Positions 22,967 to 33,155 of a stretch of 64,000 bases of DNA are shown piece after piece (within the stretch, counting starts at the first letter, position 1; each line of letters opens with the position of its first letter). The stretch is from NCBI GenBank assembly GCA_028386065.3, contig JAKUCV010001307.1, forward strand, positions 54,477 to 118,476, read 5' to 3'. Position numbers and translations under genes: made by a program. The notes beneath the pieces were generated by a model that worked only from the letters and a program-made list of their open reading frames with translations, was not told the DNA's origin and searched no databases. This stretch comes from Turnera subulata (lineage: Eukaryota; Streptophyta; Magnoliopsida; Malpighiales; Passifloraceae).

Positions 22967-25900
22967 TCAACCACTATATGTGCCTCCACATTTGATGATT
23001 ACAATGCCAAATTCCCAAATTTGTTGCTCTGAATCCTGAAAATCAAAAATATTGAGACAAAAATATTGTTTTAAAAATTATCAAAACCCAAATAATCATG
23101 AACTGTTAAACATCCAGACTTGGTGACCGATACCAAATAAACTCCATGGAATAGTTTAGAAAGATAAAAGAAATATGGTTAAAGTGGAAAAAGAGAAGCA
23201 ATTGAAAAGTCTCTAACATTCGAGAATATGGTGTTGGGCCCGGTGGCACTATCTTGCGGAAATAATATCACCTCACAAGGAAATAAACAAGTGGAGGACA
23301 AAAAGAGATAAATCACACACAATATTTAACATGGTTCACCCAAATTCCGGGCTACGTCCACAATCCCGATCCCACCGGAAAAACTTTCACTATAAATAGT
23401 AGGCTTACAAGAGAGACTTCCCTAAATTTTAGGGGTATAATCAACCTAGAGTTCTACCCAAAATAGTGTCTCACAAGGTGTTTCCCAAGTGTTTGTCAAA
23501 AATACCCCTAAGGTATTTTTTCCTCACTATTTTGTCACTTCCTAATTTAAGAAGGGAATTTTTCTCCTCAATTTTTCTTCCCTCCCACACACTCTCTCTT
23601 TCACTCTCTTATTCACACTTGTTGTGAATGTTGGGATGCTTTGAAGAGCAAATGAGAAGCCTATTTATAGGCATCTCGTCAGGGACCAATTTGCAAGATT
23701 TTACAACTATAGGGAACAACTTGCAAAGCTTCACTAACTGCTCCACTAATAGCAATTAGTGCTCCATTAGCTTAGTGGGGTTGGTTTTCATTAATGCAAG
23801 TGGTGATCCCCACAATTAGTGGAGGAACCACACACTAACAATTCTCCCCCTTCCGACTACATGTTGGGGGGATCCACCAGTCCGGCAGCTTCACGGCAGT
23901 ATTCAAACTTCCCTCTTGGAAGTGTCTTTGTCAGCATGTCAGATCCATTCTCTTCTGTATGGATCTTCTCGAGTTGTAACATCTTCTTCTCTAGTACATC
24001 CCTGATCCAATTGTATCTCACATCTATGTGTTTCGATCTGGAATGAAAAGAGGCATTCTTCGCAAGATGAATAGCACTCTGACTATCACAAAACAATTGG
24101 TAACTGTCTTGCGAAAAACCAAGTTCGGTTAAGAATTTCTTCATCCACAACAACTCCTTGCATGCTTCCGTTGCTGCAATGAACTCGGCTTCTGTAGTTG
24201 ACAGAGCAACACACTTTTGTAGCCTTGATTGCCATGACACTGCTCCCCCTGAAAAATTAATCAGGTATCCTGATGTAGATTTTCTAGAACTAACATCACC
24301 AGCCATATCTGCATCAGTGTATCCAACCAGCACCGGTTTGTCTTCTCCATAACATAAACACATTTTGGAGGTTCCTCGTAGATACCTGAAAATCCACTTG
24401 ACAGCATTCCAATGCTCTTTACCAGGATTAGAAAGGTATCGGCTCACTACTCCGACTGCGTGAGCAATGTCTGGTCGGGTACATACCATGGCATACATCA
24501 AGCTTCCCACTGCTGAGGCATATGGAATCCGCTCCATCTCTTTCTTCTCCTCATCCGTAGATGGACTCTGCTCAGGACTTAGTCTAAAGTAGTTAGCAAG
24601 AGGACAGCTGACTGCTTTAGCTTTATCCATGTTGAACCGTTGAAGTACCTTCTCTATGTACTTCTCTTGGGACAGCCATATCTTCTTGGCTTGTCGATCT
24701 CGAACAATTCTCATCCCGAGAATTTGTTTTGCTGGCCCCAAGTCTTTCATGGAGAAAAACTTGCTTAGCTGTGCTTTCAAGCTGTTGATTCTGGAAACAT
24801 TCCGGCCAACAATCAGCATATCATCCACATAGAGCAATAGGATGATGAAGTCATCGTCAGAAAATTTCTGAACGAACACACAGTGGTCTGAAGTAGTCTT
24901 CTTGTATCCCTGTTGCCCCATCACAGACTCAAACTTCTTATACCACTGTCTTGGGGCTTGTTTTAAGCCGTAAAGGCTCTTCCTCAATCTACAAACGTAA
25001 TCCTCTTTTCCTTTCCGCTGGAAACCCTCTGGCTGCTCCATGTATATTTCTTCTTCCAAATCACCATGTAGGAAGGCTGTTTTGACATCCATCTGCTCAA
25101 CCTCCAGGTTAAGACTCGCAGCTAATCCCAGCACTGTGCGGATTGAGGTCATTTTCACCACTGGTGAGAAGATTTCATCAAAGTCAATCCCTTTCCTTTG
25201 ACTGAAACCTTTGACAACTAATCTTGCTTTGAATCTTGGAAGTGGACTGTGCTCTTCATGCTTGATCCTGAACACCCACTTGTTTTTCAAAGCTCTCTTG
25301 CCTTTAGGCAGCTTCACCAGCTCAAATGTTTTGTTCTCATGCAAGGATTTCATCTCTTCTTGCATGGCTTGAATCCACTTCTCCTTATGCTCATCACTAA
25401 CAGCTTCATCATAGCTTTCTGGCTCTCCCCCATCAGTGAGTAATGAATACTCGTTTGGAGAGTACCTAGTAGAGGGTTGCACAGCTCTTCCAGACCTTGT
25501 GTGATAAGGAGAATTACTTGATGGCGGAGGAGGGTCATCACTAGCTGAATCATCATTAGCTGCATCATCATTGCCATCATCTTCAATAGCATCTGCTGGC
25601 TCATCTTCAGCAGGATCATCTGGAATTTCAGGATGAATATCCTGAACATCATCTCCAACTTGTCTCGGCATCTCTATTGGAGGTAACTGAAACTCCTCTA
25701 GATCATTACTAGGCTTCTCTGTTTTGTCAATGTCTTCTATGGTCTGATCCTCTATAAAGACAACATCTCGACTCCTGATAAGCTTCTTCTCTACTGGATC
25801 ATAAAGCTTATAGCCAAACATGTCTTGGCCATAACCGATGAATACCCACTGCCTTGTCTTGGCATCTAGTTTGCTTTTTCATCCTTGGGGATGTGAACAT

Positions 25901-28900
25901 GAGCTTTACACCCAAATACTCGTAGGTGATCATAGGAAATGTCCCTTCCTGACCACACCTTCTCTGGAGCCTCATACTGAAGAGGAACACAAGGTGAATG
26001 GTTCAGCACATAAGCCGCTATAAGTAGTGCTTCACCCCAAAAGACCTGTGGTAACTTCGAGTGAGAGAGTAAGCATCTTATTCTCTCAATCAAAGTTCTG
26101 TTCATCCTCTCAGCTAAGCCATTCAACTGTGGAGTTTTGGGTGGAGTAAACTGATGCCGAATACCATGCTCTTTGCAGTAAACATCAAATGGACCTATGT
26201 ATTCACCGCCATTATCTATCCGGATGCCCTTTAGCTTCTTTTCTGTTTCCCTTTCCACCATAGTTAGAAACTGCTTGAAGACTAACAACACTTGATCTTT
26301 AGACTTCAATGTGTAAGCCCAGGTTTTCCGTGAGTGATCATCAATGAAGGTCACAAAATACTGGGCACCACCAAGGGACTTGTTGAAAGGCCCGCACAGA
26401 TCTGAGTGTACCAGTTCTAGCACATCTTTCTTTCTAGAAGGAGGAAAGCTCTTGAAAGAAACTCTATTTTGCTTACCAGCTAGACAGTGACTGCACTTCT
26501 TCAGCTGGATTTGGTTCAATCCTGACAGAACATTCTTCTTGACCAGCTTCACCATTGACTTCTCACCCATGTGTCCAAGGCGTTTATGCCATAACTGAAC
26601 TTGGCTGTCGTTCTCCACAACATTTACATCATGCTGAGGAACCTTTGCCTGGGTCACGTACAACTTTGACACCTTTGTACCTCGTGCCACCACTAACGAG
26701 CCTTTGGTGAGCTTCCATTGACCATTGTAGAAGGTATTACAAAAACCTTCCTCGTCTAGCTTATCAACAGAGATCAGATTCAGACGCATATCTGGAATAT
26801 GCCTGACATCCTTCAAAAGCAGCTTCATCCCGTTCATGGTCTCTAGGCAAACATCTCCTTTGCCGACGACCATTGAAAATTTATCATTTCCCATTCTTAC
26901 AGTCCCAAAATTACCAGGATTGTAAGAAGAGAAGAGTTCTCTTTGTGGTGTAGCATGAACAGTAGCACCACTATCAACTACCCAACTTGTCTCCTGGATA
27001 GTAAGGTTGATGATATCATCATCACAAACTACATTGAACTCTCCGAGAGAATTCGCTTCATCATCACTGCTTTCTTCTTTCTTCACATCTTTGCCTTTAT
27101 TCTTCTTCTGTTCTTTCTTGAAGAGTCGACAGAATTTCTTGATGTGGCCCTTCTTCTTGCAGTGATGGCACTCAACATTGGCGAACTTGTTGGATTTACC
27201 CTTGCTCTTGTCTCTGCTACTTTGACCTTTGTTTTGACTTCTCCCCCTCGTCACTGTAGCCAAAACCTCTGACTGTAAAGAAGACGAGCCTTGTGTTCTT
27301 CGTCTCATCTCTTCATTCAGAATGCCACTTTTGACGGTTGCCATACTCACGACACCGTTAGGTGCAGAGTTTGTGATTGAAACCTTCAAGGTTTCCCATG
27401 AATCTGGGAGTGTCTCCAAGACCATAAGAGCAAGCACCTCATCGTCGAATTTTATGCCCATGCTAGACAGTTGGTCCACGATCCCTTGCATCTCATTAAG
27501 GTGATCTGCAACCATTTTGCCTTCTTGGTATTTTACTTGCATCAGCTTCGTCAAGTAAAATAGCTTGTTGTTCCCTGTCTTTGAGGCATATAATTCTTCA
27601 AGTTTTTCCCACAGTGTTCTAGCATGCTCAATGCCAGAAACGTGGTTGTAAACATTATTCTCAACAAATTGCCGTATATAGCCGCAGACTTGGATGTGTT
27701 CAAACTCCCACTCCTCGTCTGACTTATCTTCAGGCTTTACCGTACTGAACACCGGTAAATGCATCTTCATCACGAATAGGAGATCCTTCATCTTGTTTCT
27801 CCATAAGTGGTAATTTGTGCCATCAAGGGTGATCATCTTATTTATCCTCGCCTCCATCTGGATCAAAGACTGACTAGCTCCTCGATCTAGAAAAATCCTT
27901 GCGGTGAATAGTGCCCGTACAAGTAGTGAATTGAACTGATTCGATAATTCCCAGGAAAGATGGCCTAGCCGATCTCCTAAGACAGAATTATCATTCCAAG
28001 ATAAATCCCCAGGAAAGACTGGAGGAACAAAGGTTCACTTAAAACCCAGTCTCCTAGACAGGATTCACTTGCACAGTGTATTAATTCACAACCTTGCACT
28101 TGACAAAGCACAAACCTTCTGCTCCGCTACCAGTTGTTGGGCCCGGTGGCACTATCTTGCGGAAATAATATCACCTCACAAGGAAATAAACAAGTGGAGG
28201 ACAAAAAGAGATAAATCACACACAATATTTAACGTGGTTCACCCAAATTCCGGGCTACGTCCACAATCCCGATCCCACCGGAAAAACTTCCACTATAAAT
28301 AGTAGGCTTACAAGAGAGACTTCCCTAAATTTTAGGGGTATAATCAACCTAGAGTTCTACCCAAAATAGTGTCTCACAAGGTGTTTCCCAAGTGTTTGTC
28401 AAAAATACCCCTAAGGTATTTTTCCTCACTATTTTGTCACTTCCTAATTTAAGAAGGGAATTTTTCTCCTCAATTTTTCTTCCCTCCCACACACTCTCTC
28501 TTTCACTCTCTTATTCACACTTGTTGGGAATGTTGGGATGCTTTGAAGAGCAAATGAGAAGCCTATTTATAGGCATCTCGTCAGGGACCAATTTGCAAGA
28601 TTTTACAACTATAGGGACCAACTTGCAAAGCTCCACTAACTGCTCCACTAATAGCAATTAGTGCTCCATTAGTTTAGTGGGGTTAGTTTTCATTAATGCA
28701 AGTGGTAATCCCCACAATTAGTGGAGGAACCACACACTAACATATGGGAGTGTGAGATTTGAGCTACCTGATTGTCAAACTCCAGTCCAGCAATTCCTTG
28801 CCTGAAACAGAATAAAATTGTGTTATGATACAATTAAGAAATAAATAAGAGGTAGGAAGGAGGTAGTAAGATATATATGTATATATGAGTTAGTTTGAGG

Positions 28901-28965
28901 AAGAAGACAGACTTGATCAAAGGGATTTGGCCGGTGGAAATGGAGTCGAGGCTCAAGTTATGCAA
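22967..28965 (-). CDS. Putative last three exons of an unrecognised host gene (copia in last intron)
   Basis: On the minus strand three short segments have good splice borders and compatible phases: 28965-28913 (53 bp, after a pyrimidine tract ending CAG, ending at GT), 28801-28768 (34 bp, TTTCAG before, GTAGCT after) and 23035-22967 (69 bp, GATTTTCAG before, ending in TGA). Joined they give 51 codons plus stop with no interruption, including GIAGLEFDNQ and IWEFGIVIIKCGGTYSG. The 5.5-kb copia element lies within the last intron. I do not recognise the protein; the first segment has an LRR-like look (LHNLSLDS...GQIP) but is too short to claim it. Upstream exons were not found before the AT-rich region. 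It could also be a decayed gene. Confidence 0.35.
23232..23840 (-). repeat. 3' LTR of the Tork-like copia element
   Basis: Plus-strand ends are TGTTGGGCCC and CACTAACA. The minus-strand TATA box reads CCTATAAATAGG at about 23672-23660. The polypurine tract (minus strand CGGAAGGGGGAGAAT) lies at 23841-23856, next to its inner edge. Confidence 0.9.
23857..25821 (-). pseudogene. copia pol, C-terminal half: RT and RNase H (frameshifted from gag-pol)
   Basis: This 654-codon frame continues gag-pol after a one-base shift. It starts in the integrase C-terminus (FGYKLYDP), then RT with LEVEQMDVKTAFLHGDLEEE, LKQAPRQWYKKF and the catalytic YVDD box (LLLYVDDMLIVGRN, near 24840-24800), then RNase H with a YTDADMAGD motif, STTEAEFIAATEA and DSQSAIHLAKN, ending LPRGKFEYCREAAGL at a stop just inside the polypurine tract. 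All catalytic residues I can check are present. The shift near 25880 lies in a run of five A (minus strand GATGAAAAAGC), where slippage or a sequencing error is equally possible. Confidence 0.9.
25866..27866 (-). CDS. copia gag, protease and integrase
   Basis: 666-codon frame from ATG 27866. N-terminus: gag with DGTNYHLWRNKMKDLL and a CCHC knuckle CHHCKKKGHIKKFC (CX2CX4HX4C). Then aspartic protease WVVDSGATVHATP, followed by integrase with HKRLGH and CSHCLAGK (zinc-binding HHCC), and the catalytic triad in HSDLCGPF, DNGGEY and the following Glu in NGLAERMNRT. It ends early at 25866 by the A-run frameshift; the rest of integrase and RT continue in the 23857-25821 frame. The first ATG after the PBS that gives gag was taken as start. 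On a shifted ribosome or in the source copy these two frames form one polyprotein. Confidence 0.92.
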   Translation of the reverse strand: MIQMEARINKMITLDGTNYHLWRNKMKDLLFVMKMHLPVFSTVKPEDKSDEEWEFEHIQVCGYIRQFVENNVYNHVSGIEHARTLWEKLEELYASKTGNNKLFYLTKLMQVKYQEGKMVADHLNEMQGIVDQLSSMGIKFDDEVLALMVLETLPDSWETLKVSITNSAPNGVVSMATVKSGILNEEMRRRTQGSSSLQSEVLATVTRGRSQNKGQSSRDKSKGKSNKFANVECHHCKKKGHIKKFCRLFKKEQKKNKGKDVKKEESSDDEANSLGEFNVVCDDDIINLTIQETSWVVDSGATVHATPQRELFSSYNPGNFGTVRMGNDKFSMVVGKGDVCLETMNGMKLLLKDVRHIPDMRLNLISVDKLDEEGFCNTFYNGQWKLTKGSLVVARGTKVSKLYVTQAKVPQHDVNVVENDSQVQLWHKRLGHMGEKSMVKLVKKNVLSGLNQIQLKKCSHCLAGKQNRVSFKSFPPSRKKDVLELVHSDLCGPFNKSLGGAQYFVTFIDDHSRKTWAYTLKSKDQVLLVFKQFLTMVERETEKKLKGIRIDNGGEYIGPFDVYCKEHGIRHQFTPPKTPQLNGLAERMNRTLIERIRCLLSHSKLPQVFWGEALLIAAYVLNHSPCVPLQYEAPEKVWSGRDISYDHLRVFGCKAHVHIPKDEKAN
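28121..28132 (-). promoter_or_regulatory. Primer-binding site of the Tork-like copia element
   Basis: Minus strand TGGTAGCGGAGC, two bases inside the 5' LTR end. Variant of the initiator tRNA-Met site. Confidence 0.85.
28135..28742 (-). repeat. 5' LTR of the Tork-like copia element
   Basis: 608 bp, nearly identical to 23232-23840. The minus-strand TATA box (CCTATAAATAGG) near 28573-28561 would drive transcription into the leader and gag. Confidence 0.9.
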
Positions 28966-29540
28966 CTGAGGGGTCGAAATCAAAACAATTGAGAAACATA
29001 GTCATCCCACCAAATTACACCCAAAAAAAAAAAGGAACAAATTCAATTCAAGATCTTTTGCTGGATTGAGGAGAATATTAGATAGGGAGGGCAAGAGAAT
29101 TTGGTAAGGAGATTTTGTAATGGGATAGGGAAGATTTATGTATGAAAGTTAACTCGGAATAGTTACTTTTATACTTAGTATTTTGTTTTTTTCCATTAAA
29201 AATATAATTCATTGCATATTAATTAGTGATGGTTATGGTAAGTCCGTTTTTAAGATTGGGAAGATTGCGGGTATTCTATTGCCCTCTTTTCTTTTTGTAA
29301 TTAATACAATGCAACCCCTTGCGGTTACTAATTTAATGGGGGTATTCAAATTAATTTCCTTTTCCACTTTTCAAATTGGACATTCAAAAGAGAAAATGCT
29401 TATTAATATAACTTTATTATGTGGGATCTTTTTTTAATCTCTTTTTAATTGTTTTTGCCACATGTCAATTAGATGCTGTGCCAAATGTCATATTCTCAGA
29501 ATCCTATGTGTCGAAATTGTAGAATGAGGCTTTGCTTTTA
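28966..29540. other. Non-coding DNA, possible upstream intron or gene flank
   Basis: No further exon of the putative gene could be supported here. A small frame at 29183-29437 has no recognisable similarity. Confidence 0.4.
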
Positions 29541-31560
29541 TATATTATAATAGATTTCCAGCTCACTTCCCGTGGATTCCACGGGCATGTATATTAATTA
29601 ATTTTTATAAAATCAATGAACATATTAACAATTATTTCTAAGCTTTTGCTATCTTATATACTCAAATAAATTTTAAAAAAATTTGCACATAATTTTTTCC
29701 CAAATTATACATTTTTATCCATTTTTTATATAAATCAAGAAAATAAATAAAAAATATTAATACACATAAAATTATTAAAATATAAAATAGAATATAAATC
29801 AGAAAAATAAATAAAATAAAATATTTACTAATAATATAGATAATAATTAATTTTTTATATTTAAACATGCATCACTGACCCCTAAAATAAAAAATATTAA
29901 ACAACAGAAGAAAAAATTAATAATAAACAAAAAATTTTAAAAAATAAGATAAAAATTTTTAAAATATAAATCAAGAAAATAAATAAAAATATATTATTAG
30001 GTAAAAAATAAAATAAGAAAATAAAAAATATTAAAAAACCAATTTAATAATAATATAAATAATAACTAATTTTTTAAAGTTAAACATGCATCAATTAAGC
30101 CCTAAAATAACAAAATATTAAACAACAAAAATTAAAATTAAAAGAATTATTTAATATAAAACAAAAAAACAAAAAACATAAGAGAGTAATTTTAAAAATA
30201 TATATCAGAAAATAAGTAAAAAAATATTATTATGCAAGAAAATTAAATCAGAAAATATAATATAAATCAGAAAAATAAAAAAATAAACTATTAAATAATA
30301 ATATAATAATAATTAATTTTTTAAATTTAAAAAAGTATCACTGAGCCCTAAAACAAAAAAAATATCAAAAAATAGAAAAAGAAACTGACAAAATTAATTA
30401 ATAATAAAAAGAATAAAAAACAAAAGAGAGTAATTTTTTAACAAAAATCAGAAAAGCAAATAAAAAAACTATTACTATGCGGTAAACTGAAAATATAATA
30501 TAAATCTGGAAATAAAATATCAAAAGCTAATACTATGTAGAAAAAAACAACCGAAAAAGAAACTAAAAAGGTAGGAAAGACCAAAAAAACTAAATAAAAT
30601 AATTAATATTTAAAACATACCTTTGCATCGATTAATATCATATCCAGATCAATAAGGAGATTCTGTAAAAAATCCAAAGCATTAATATTCACTTTCCTGC
30701 AAAAAAAAATTTGAAATATATTAAAAAAATTAACATACATAATTGTATTTGATAGAAAGTATAGAAAGATAAACAGAATGCTTAATTTAGTGAAACAAAA
30801 TAACTGTTAATACTATAATAATATTCGTACGCACTGCAAGTACAAACAAAATAGAGAAGGAATAAGAGAGGATGAATGATATAGGAACAGTATCACACAC
30901 ACAGATACATTGACGAAAATATAAAAAAAAAATATAAGAGAGGATGAATGATATAAAAACTGTATCACAGATACATGACACAAATTAAGATGCATCACAG
31001 TGTCTACACCAGTATTTATATTAGTTCTGTGAGAATAAACAAAAATCAAATAAAGAAAAAATAGTAACAAAAATCTTATCAGTTTTAGTGATAACAATTT
31101 AATAGCTTTTCTGAAAAGATTAAAATTCTTATCAGGATTTTTTTAAAAGGATAATATGAAGCTTTTCCAATCAAAAAAATAACTTTATTAGCTTTTATGA
31201 TAAAATATAGTTGTTATCAGTATTGTGTTTTGATTTATCACCTTTTCTAATAAGAGTATAATTATTATAACTAAAAGATAACATCATAATAAATATATAT
31301 AATACCAATCTTGCGTGTGAATTTTCTTTTGAACAATTTGGGTGTGATTGAAATTCTTTTTAAAACAGTATAATAGATCAGGTTTCTCTGGGATAATTAT
31401 GTTTGCCATTATGGCCAAGCAAACTACATTTACAACCCTCCACATGGCAATAATTGAAGACCCTAAACTTTCCACATGGCAATAAAGCAAGACCTAAAAA
31501 ATTCTATGTGTCAAAACCTGGTGAGGGATACAGCTTTAAATATATATAATAGATTTCTAA
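29541..31560. repeat. Very AT-rich degenerate tandem repeats, possible Helitron-derived unit
   Basis: From ~29830 to ~30560 a 230-245-bp unit recurs about three times (landmark ATGCATCA..GACCCCTAAAAT / AAGCCCTAAAAT / GAGCCCTAAAAC). At 29571-29587 is a perfect short hairpin CCCGTGG-ATT-CCACGGG, next to TATAATAGATTTC; a related TATAATAGATTTC occurs at 31546-31558. GC-rich hairpins beside TATATAATAGATT sequences are seen in plant Helitrons, but no CTRR end or Rep/helicase gene is visible. No coding region. Confidence 0.4.
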
Positions 31561-31794
31561 CAATCCTGATGATGAGGACAAATTTTTAGCGAGATAGAGC
31601 CAAGAAAAACATAATGAAATATTAAATCAGCTCTTCCTATATGACAAATACTAATAAGAAAGTCTAACTTATTTATGTTAGGTCTCCTTGTTGGGGTGGT
31701 CATTTAGGAATCTTTATATTATTTTTTTTAATTTCTTTTTGATATTTTTGTAATCACGATTAAACCATTAATTATAATATAATATTATTATTTT

Positions 31795-32345
31795 TGTTAC
31801 CAGTGTGAAGTTACCGACCAAGACTGTAGAATTAAGCTGGCTGGAAGAGCGACTAGACTAACAGGTATACCGCGATCAAGGCTGTAGAACTAAGCTTGTA
31901 TGCAGGTTATGACTTATGAGTGCTTTATGACACAAAGAAACGTCACCGTTTGTTACGGTCGTATCAATGCTTTAGGCTGTTAGCTGTGGGAAGAGTCGTT
32001 TGGCTTTAATGAGCTACATGTTGCGTTTAGTATAAATAGCAAGTGGAAAGTAGACAGGGGGATTATCAATTGGGAAAATAAGATCCCAAGTAGCTCTAGA
32101 ACCCTAATTCTTCTACTCAGTCTTCTACTTCCCTCTCGTTACAGTTTACAGTGATTCCATTGTAACAAACAGGCGGCGATGCTCTTCATGTAGAGAGTAA
32201 GAGATCCCGCAACGGATTATGTCTTGCTCGCACTCTGTACTGTACTGCTGCTGAAAGGAACCCTTAATTCTTTCATATATATCTTCACTTGTATTGTCTA
32301 TCGATGATCTTGTGTTAATGAATAGTATAATTAATTGTGCTGACA
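31795..32345 (+). repeat. Candidate solo LTR (551 bp) upstream of the F-box pseudogene
   Basis: Begins TGTTACCAGTG and ends GTGCTGACA, has a TATA box (TATAAATAG near 32030), a CT-rich leader-like part with TACTGTACTG and no coding frame. Flanks ATTTT and GTTTT agree at four of five bases. It sits about 130 bp upstream of the F-box start codon, so it could also be that gene's promoter and leader. Confidence 0.5.
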
Positions 32346-32476
32346 GTTTTTTTTTTTATCATTTATACAGTCGTATGGGTACTATATCTTTTCAAAAGAG
32401 ATTTAGGTTGGGAGGAGGTGTCCGGAGAGTCCAGGGTAGGGTCTAATCGGCGGAGTGAGATACCATATAATTTGGT

Positions 32477-33095
32477 GTGGAGCCAATGGACATGATGTAT
32501 TGGATGGAGGAACTTGATGATGATCTGATTCTGGTGATAATGAAGAGAATTCAAAACCCCAAAACCCTGGTTCGTTGTTATGCCATCTGCAAACGATGGA
32601 AGACTTTGATCTCCGAAATCCGTCAAGTCTCTCTGGCCTGCTTACCCTCTTCTCCAGCTGAGTACTTTGGTCACCTCATCAGCTGCTCAGGTGAGGAGAT
32701 TGATAACTTCCTTAAGATTTTCAAGAATCTCGAACATCTTGACATCAAGATCCGGTCTCTAAGCCCCGAAGAAGCTCTCCACTTCCCCGAGTTGGAGTTC
32801 CCGTGGCAGTACTATTATCCAACCCCAAACTCAAGCACTACCAGTACTAATGAAGCAGGAGATGAAAATCCTCCTCCAGCATGCACAAGCACTGACAGTA
32901 CTAATGGAGGAGGAGATGCAAATTCTCCTCCACCAAGCTCAAGCACTGCTAGTACTAATGAAGGAGGAGAAAAAAAATCCTCCTCCAGCAAGCCCAAGCT
33001 GCAGTAGCAGTACTACCAAAAATAATGAAGGATATGAGAAGATGTTGAATGATGCTTTCGAGGTATTAGCGATGTTGTTTTTTTTGTTGCCTTGA
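32477..33095 (+). pseudogene. F-box protein, truncated relative of the intact gene at 59.3-60.3 kb
   Basis: F-box proteins dock substrates to SCF ubiquitin ligases through Skp1. The N-terminus reads ELDDDLILVIMKRI and KTLVRCYAICKRWKTLI, a clear F-box, followed by IFKNLEHLDIKIRSLS, which parallels LFRNLKHLAIKI of the gene at 59317-60309. The frame then enters an 18-codon minisatellite (Pro/Ser/Thr/Asn-rich). The third unit is 55 instead of 54 bases, because of an eight-A run, and the frame stops at 33007; the other frame continues (CSSSTTKNNEGYEKMLNDAF) to 33095. The rest of the protein is absent; TRIM DNA follows. Probably dead, though the truncated 176-residue form could still be made. Confidence 0.7.
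32831..33005 (+). repeat. 54-bp minisatellite in the F-box pseudogene
   Basis: Three full units starting CAAGCACTACCAGTACTAAT or close variants, plus a partial fourth; units one and two are 54 bp, unit three 55 bp. Each encodes 18 residues with PPPA/PPPS. Confidence 0.85.
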
Positions 33096-33155
33096 ATTCT
33101 AGTGGACCTAGTTTATGGTTTGGGCTTGTAGACTTGTTATTAGTTATGGCCCAAC

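Larger units (their letters stand above)
23232..28742 (-). mobile_element. Nearly intact Ty1/copia element (Tork/Tnt1-like), 5511 bp
   Basis: Two LTRs (609 and 608 bp) flank a gag-pol region on the minus strand, with PBS, polypurine tract and a perfect 5-bp target duplication TATGG (23227-23231 and 28743-28747). All domains, gag, protease, integrase, RT and RNase H, are present with catalytic motifs. By eye the LTRs differ by about eight substitutions and one 1-bp indel, so insertion is recent. A single one-base frameshift in an A-run separates two long open frames. Domain sequence resembles the Tork lineage (Tnt1-94-like). Confidence 0.95.

Noticed and set aside
28121..28132. Possible tRNA gene fragments at TGGTAGCGGAGC sites
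   Set aside because: Only the 12-13-nt primer-binding match is present beside LTR ends; no cloverleaf.
29662..31097. Phe/Ile-rich minus-strand ORFs as membrane proteins
   Set aside because: Direct consequence of extreme AT content; no start context or domain.
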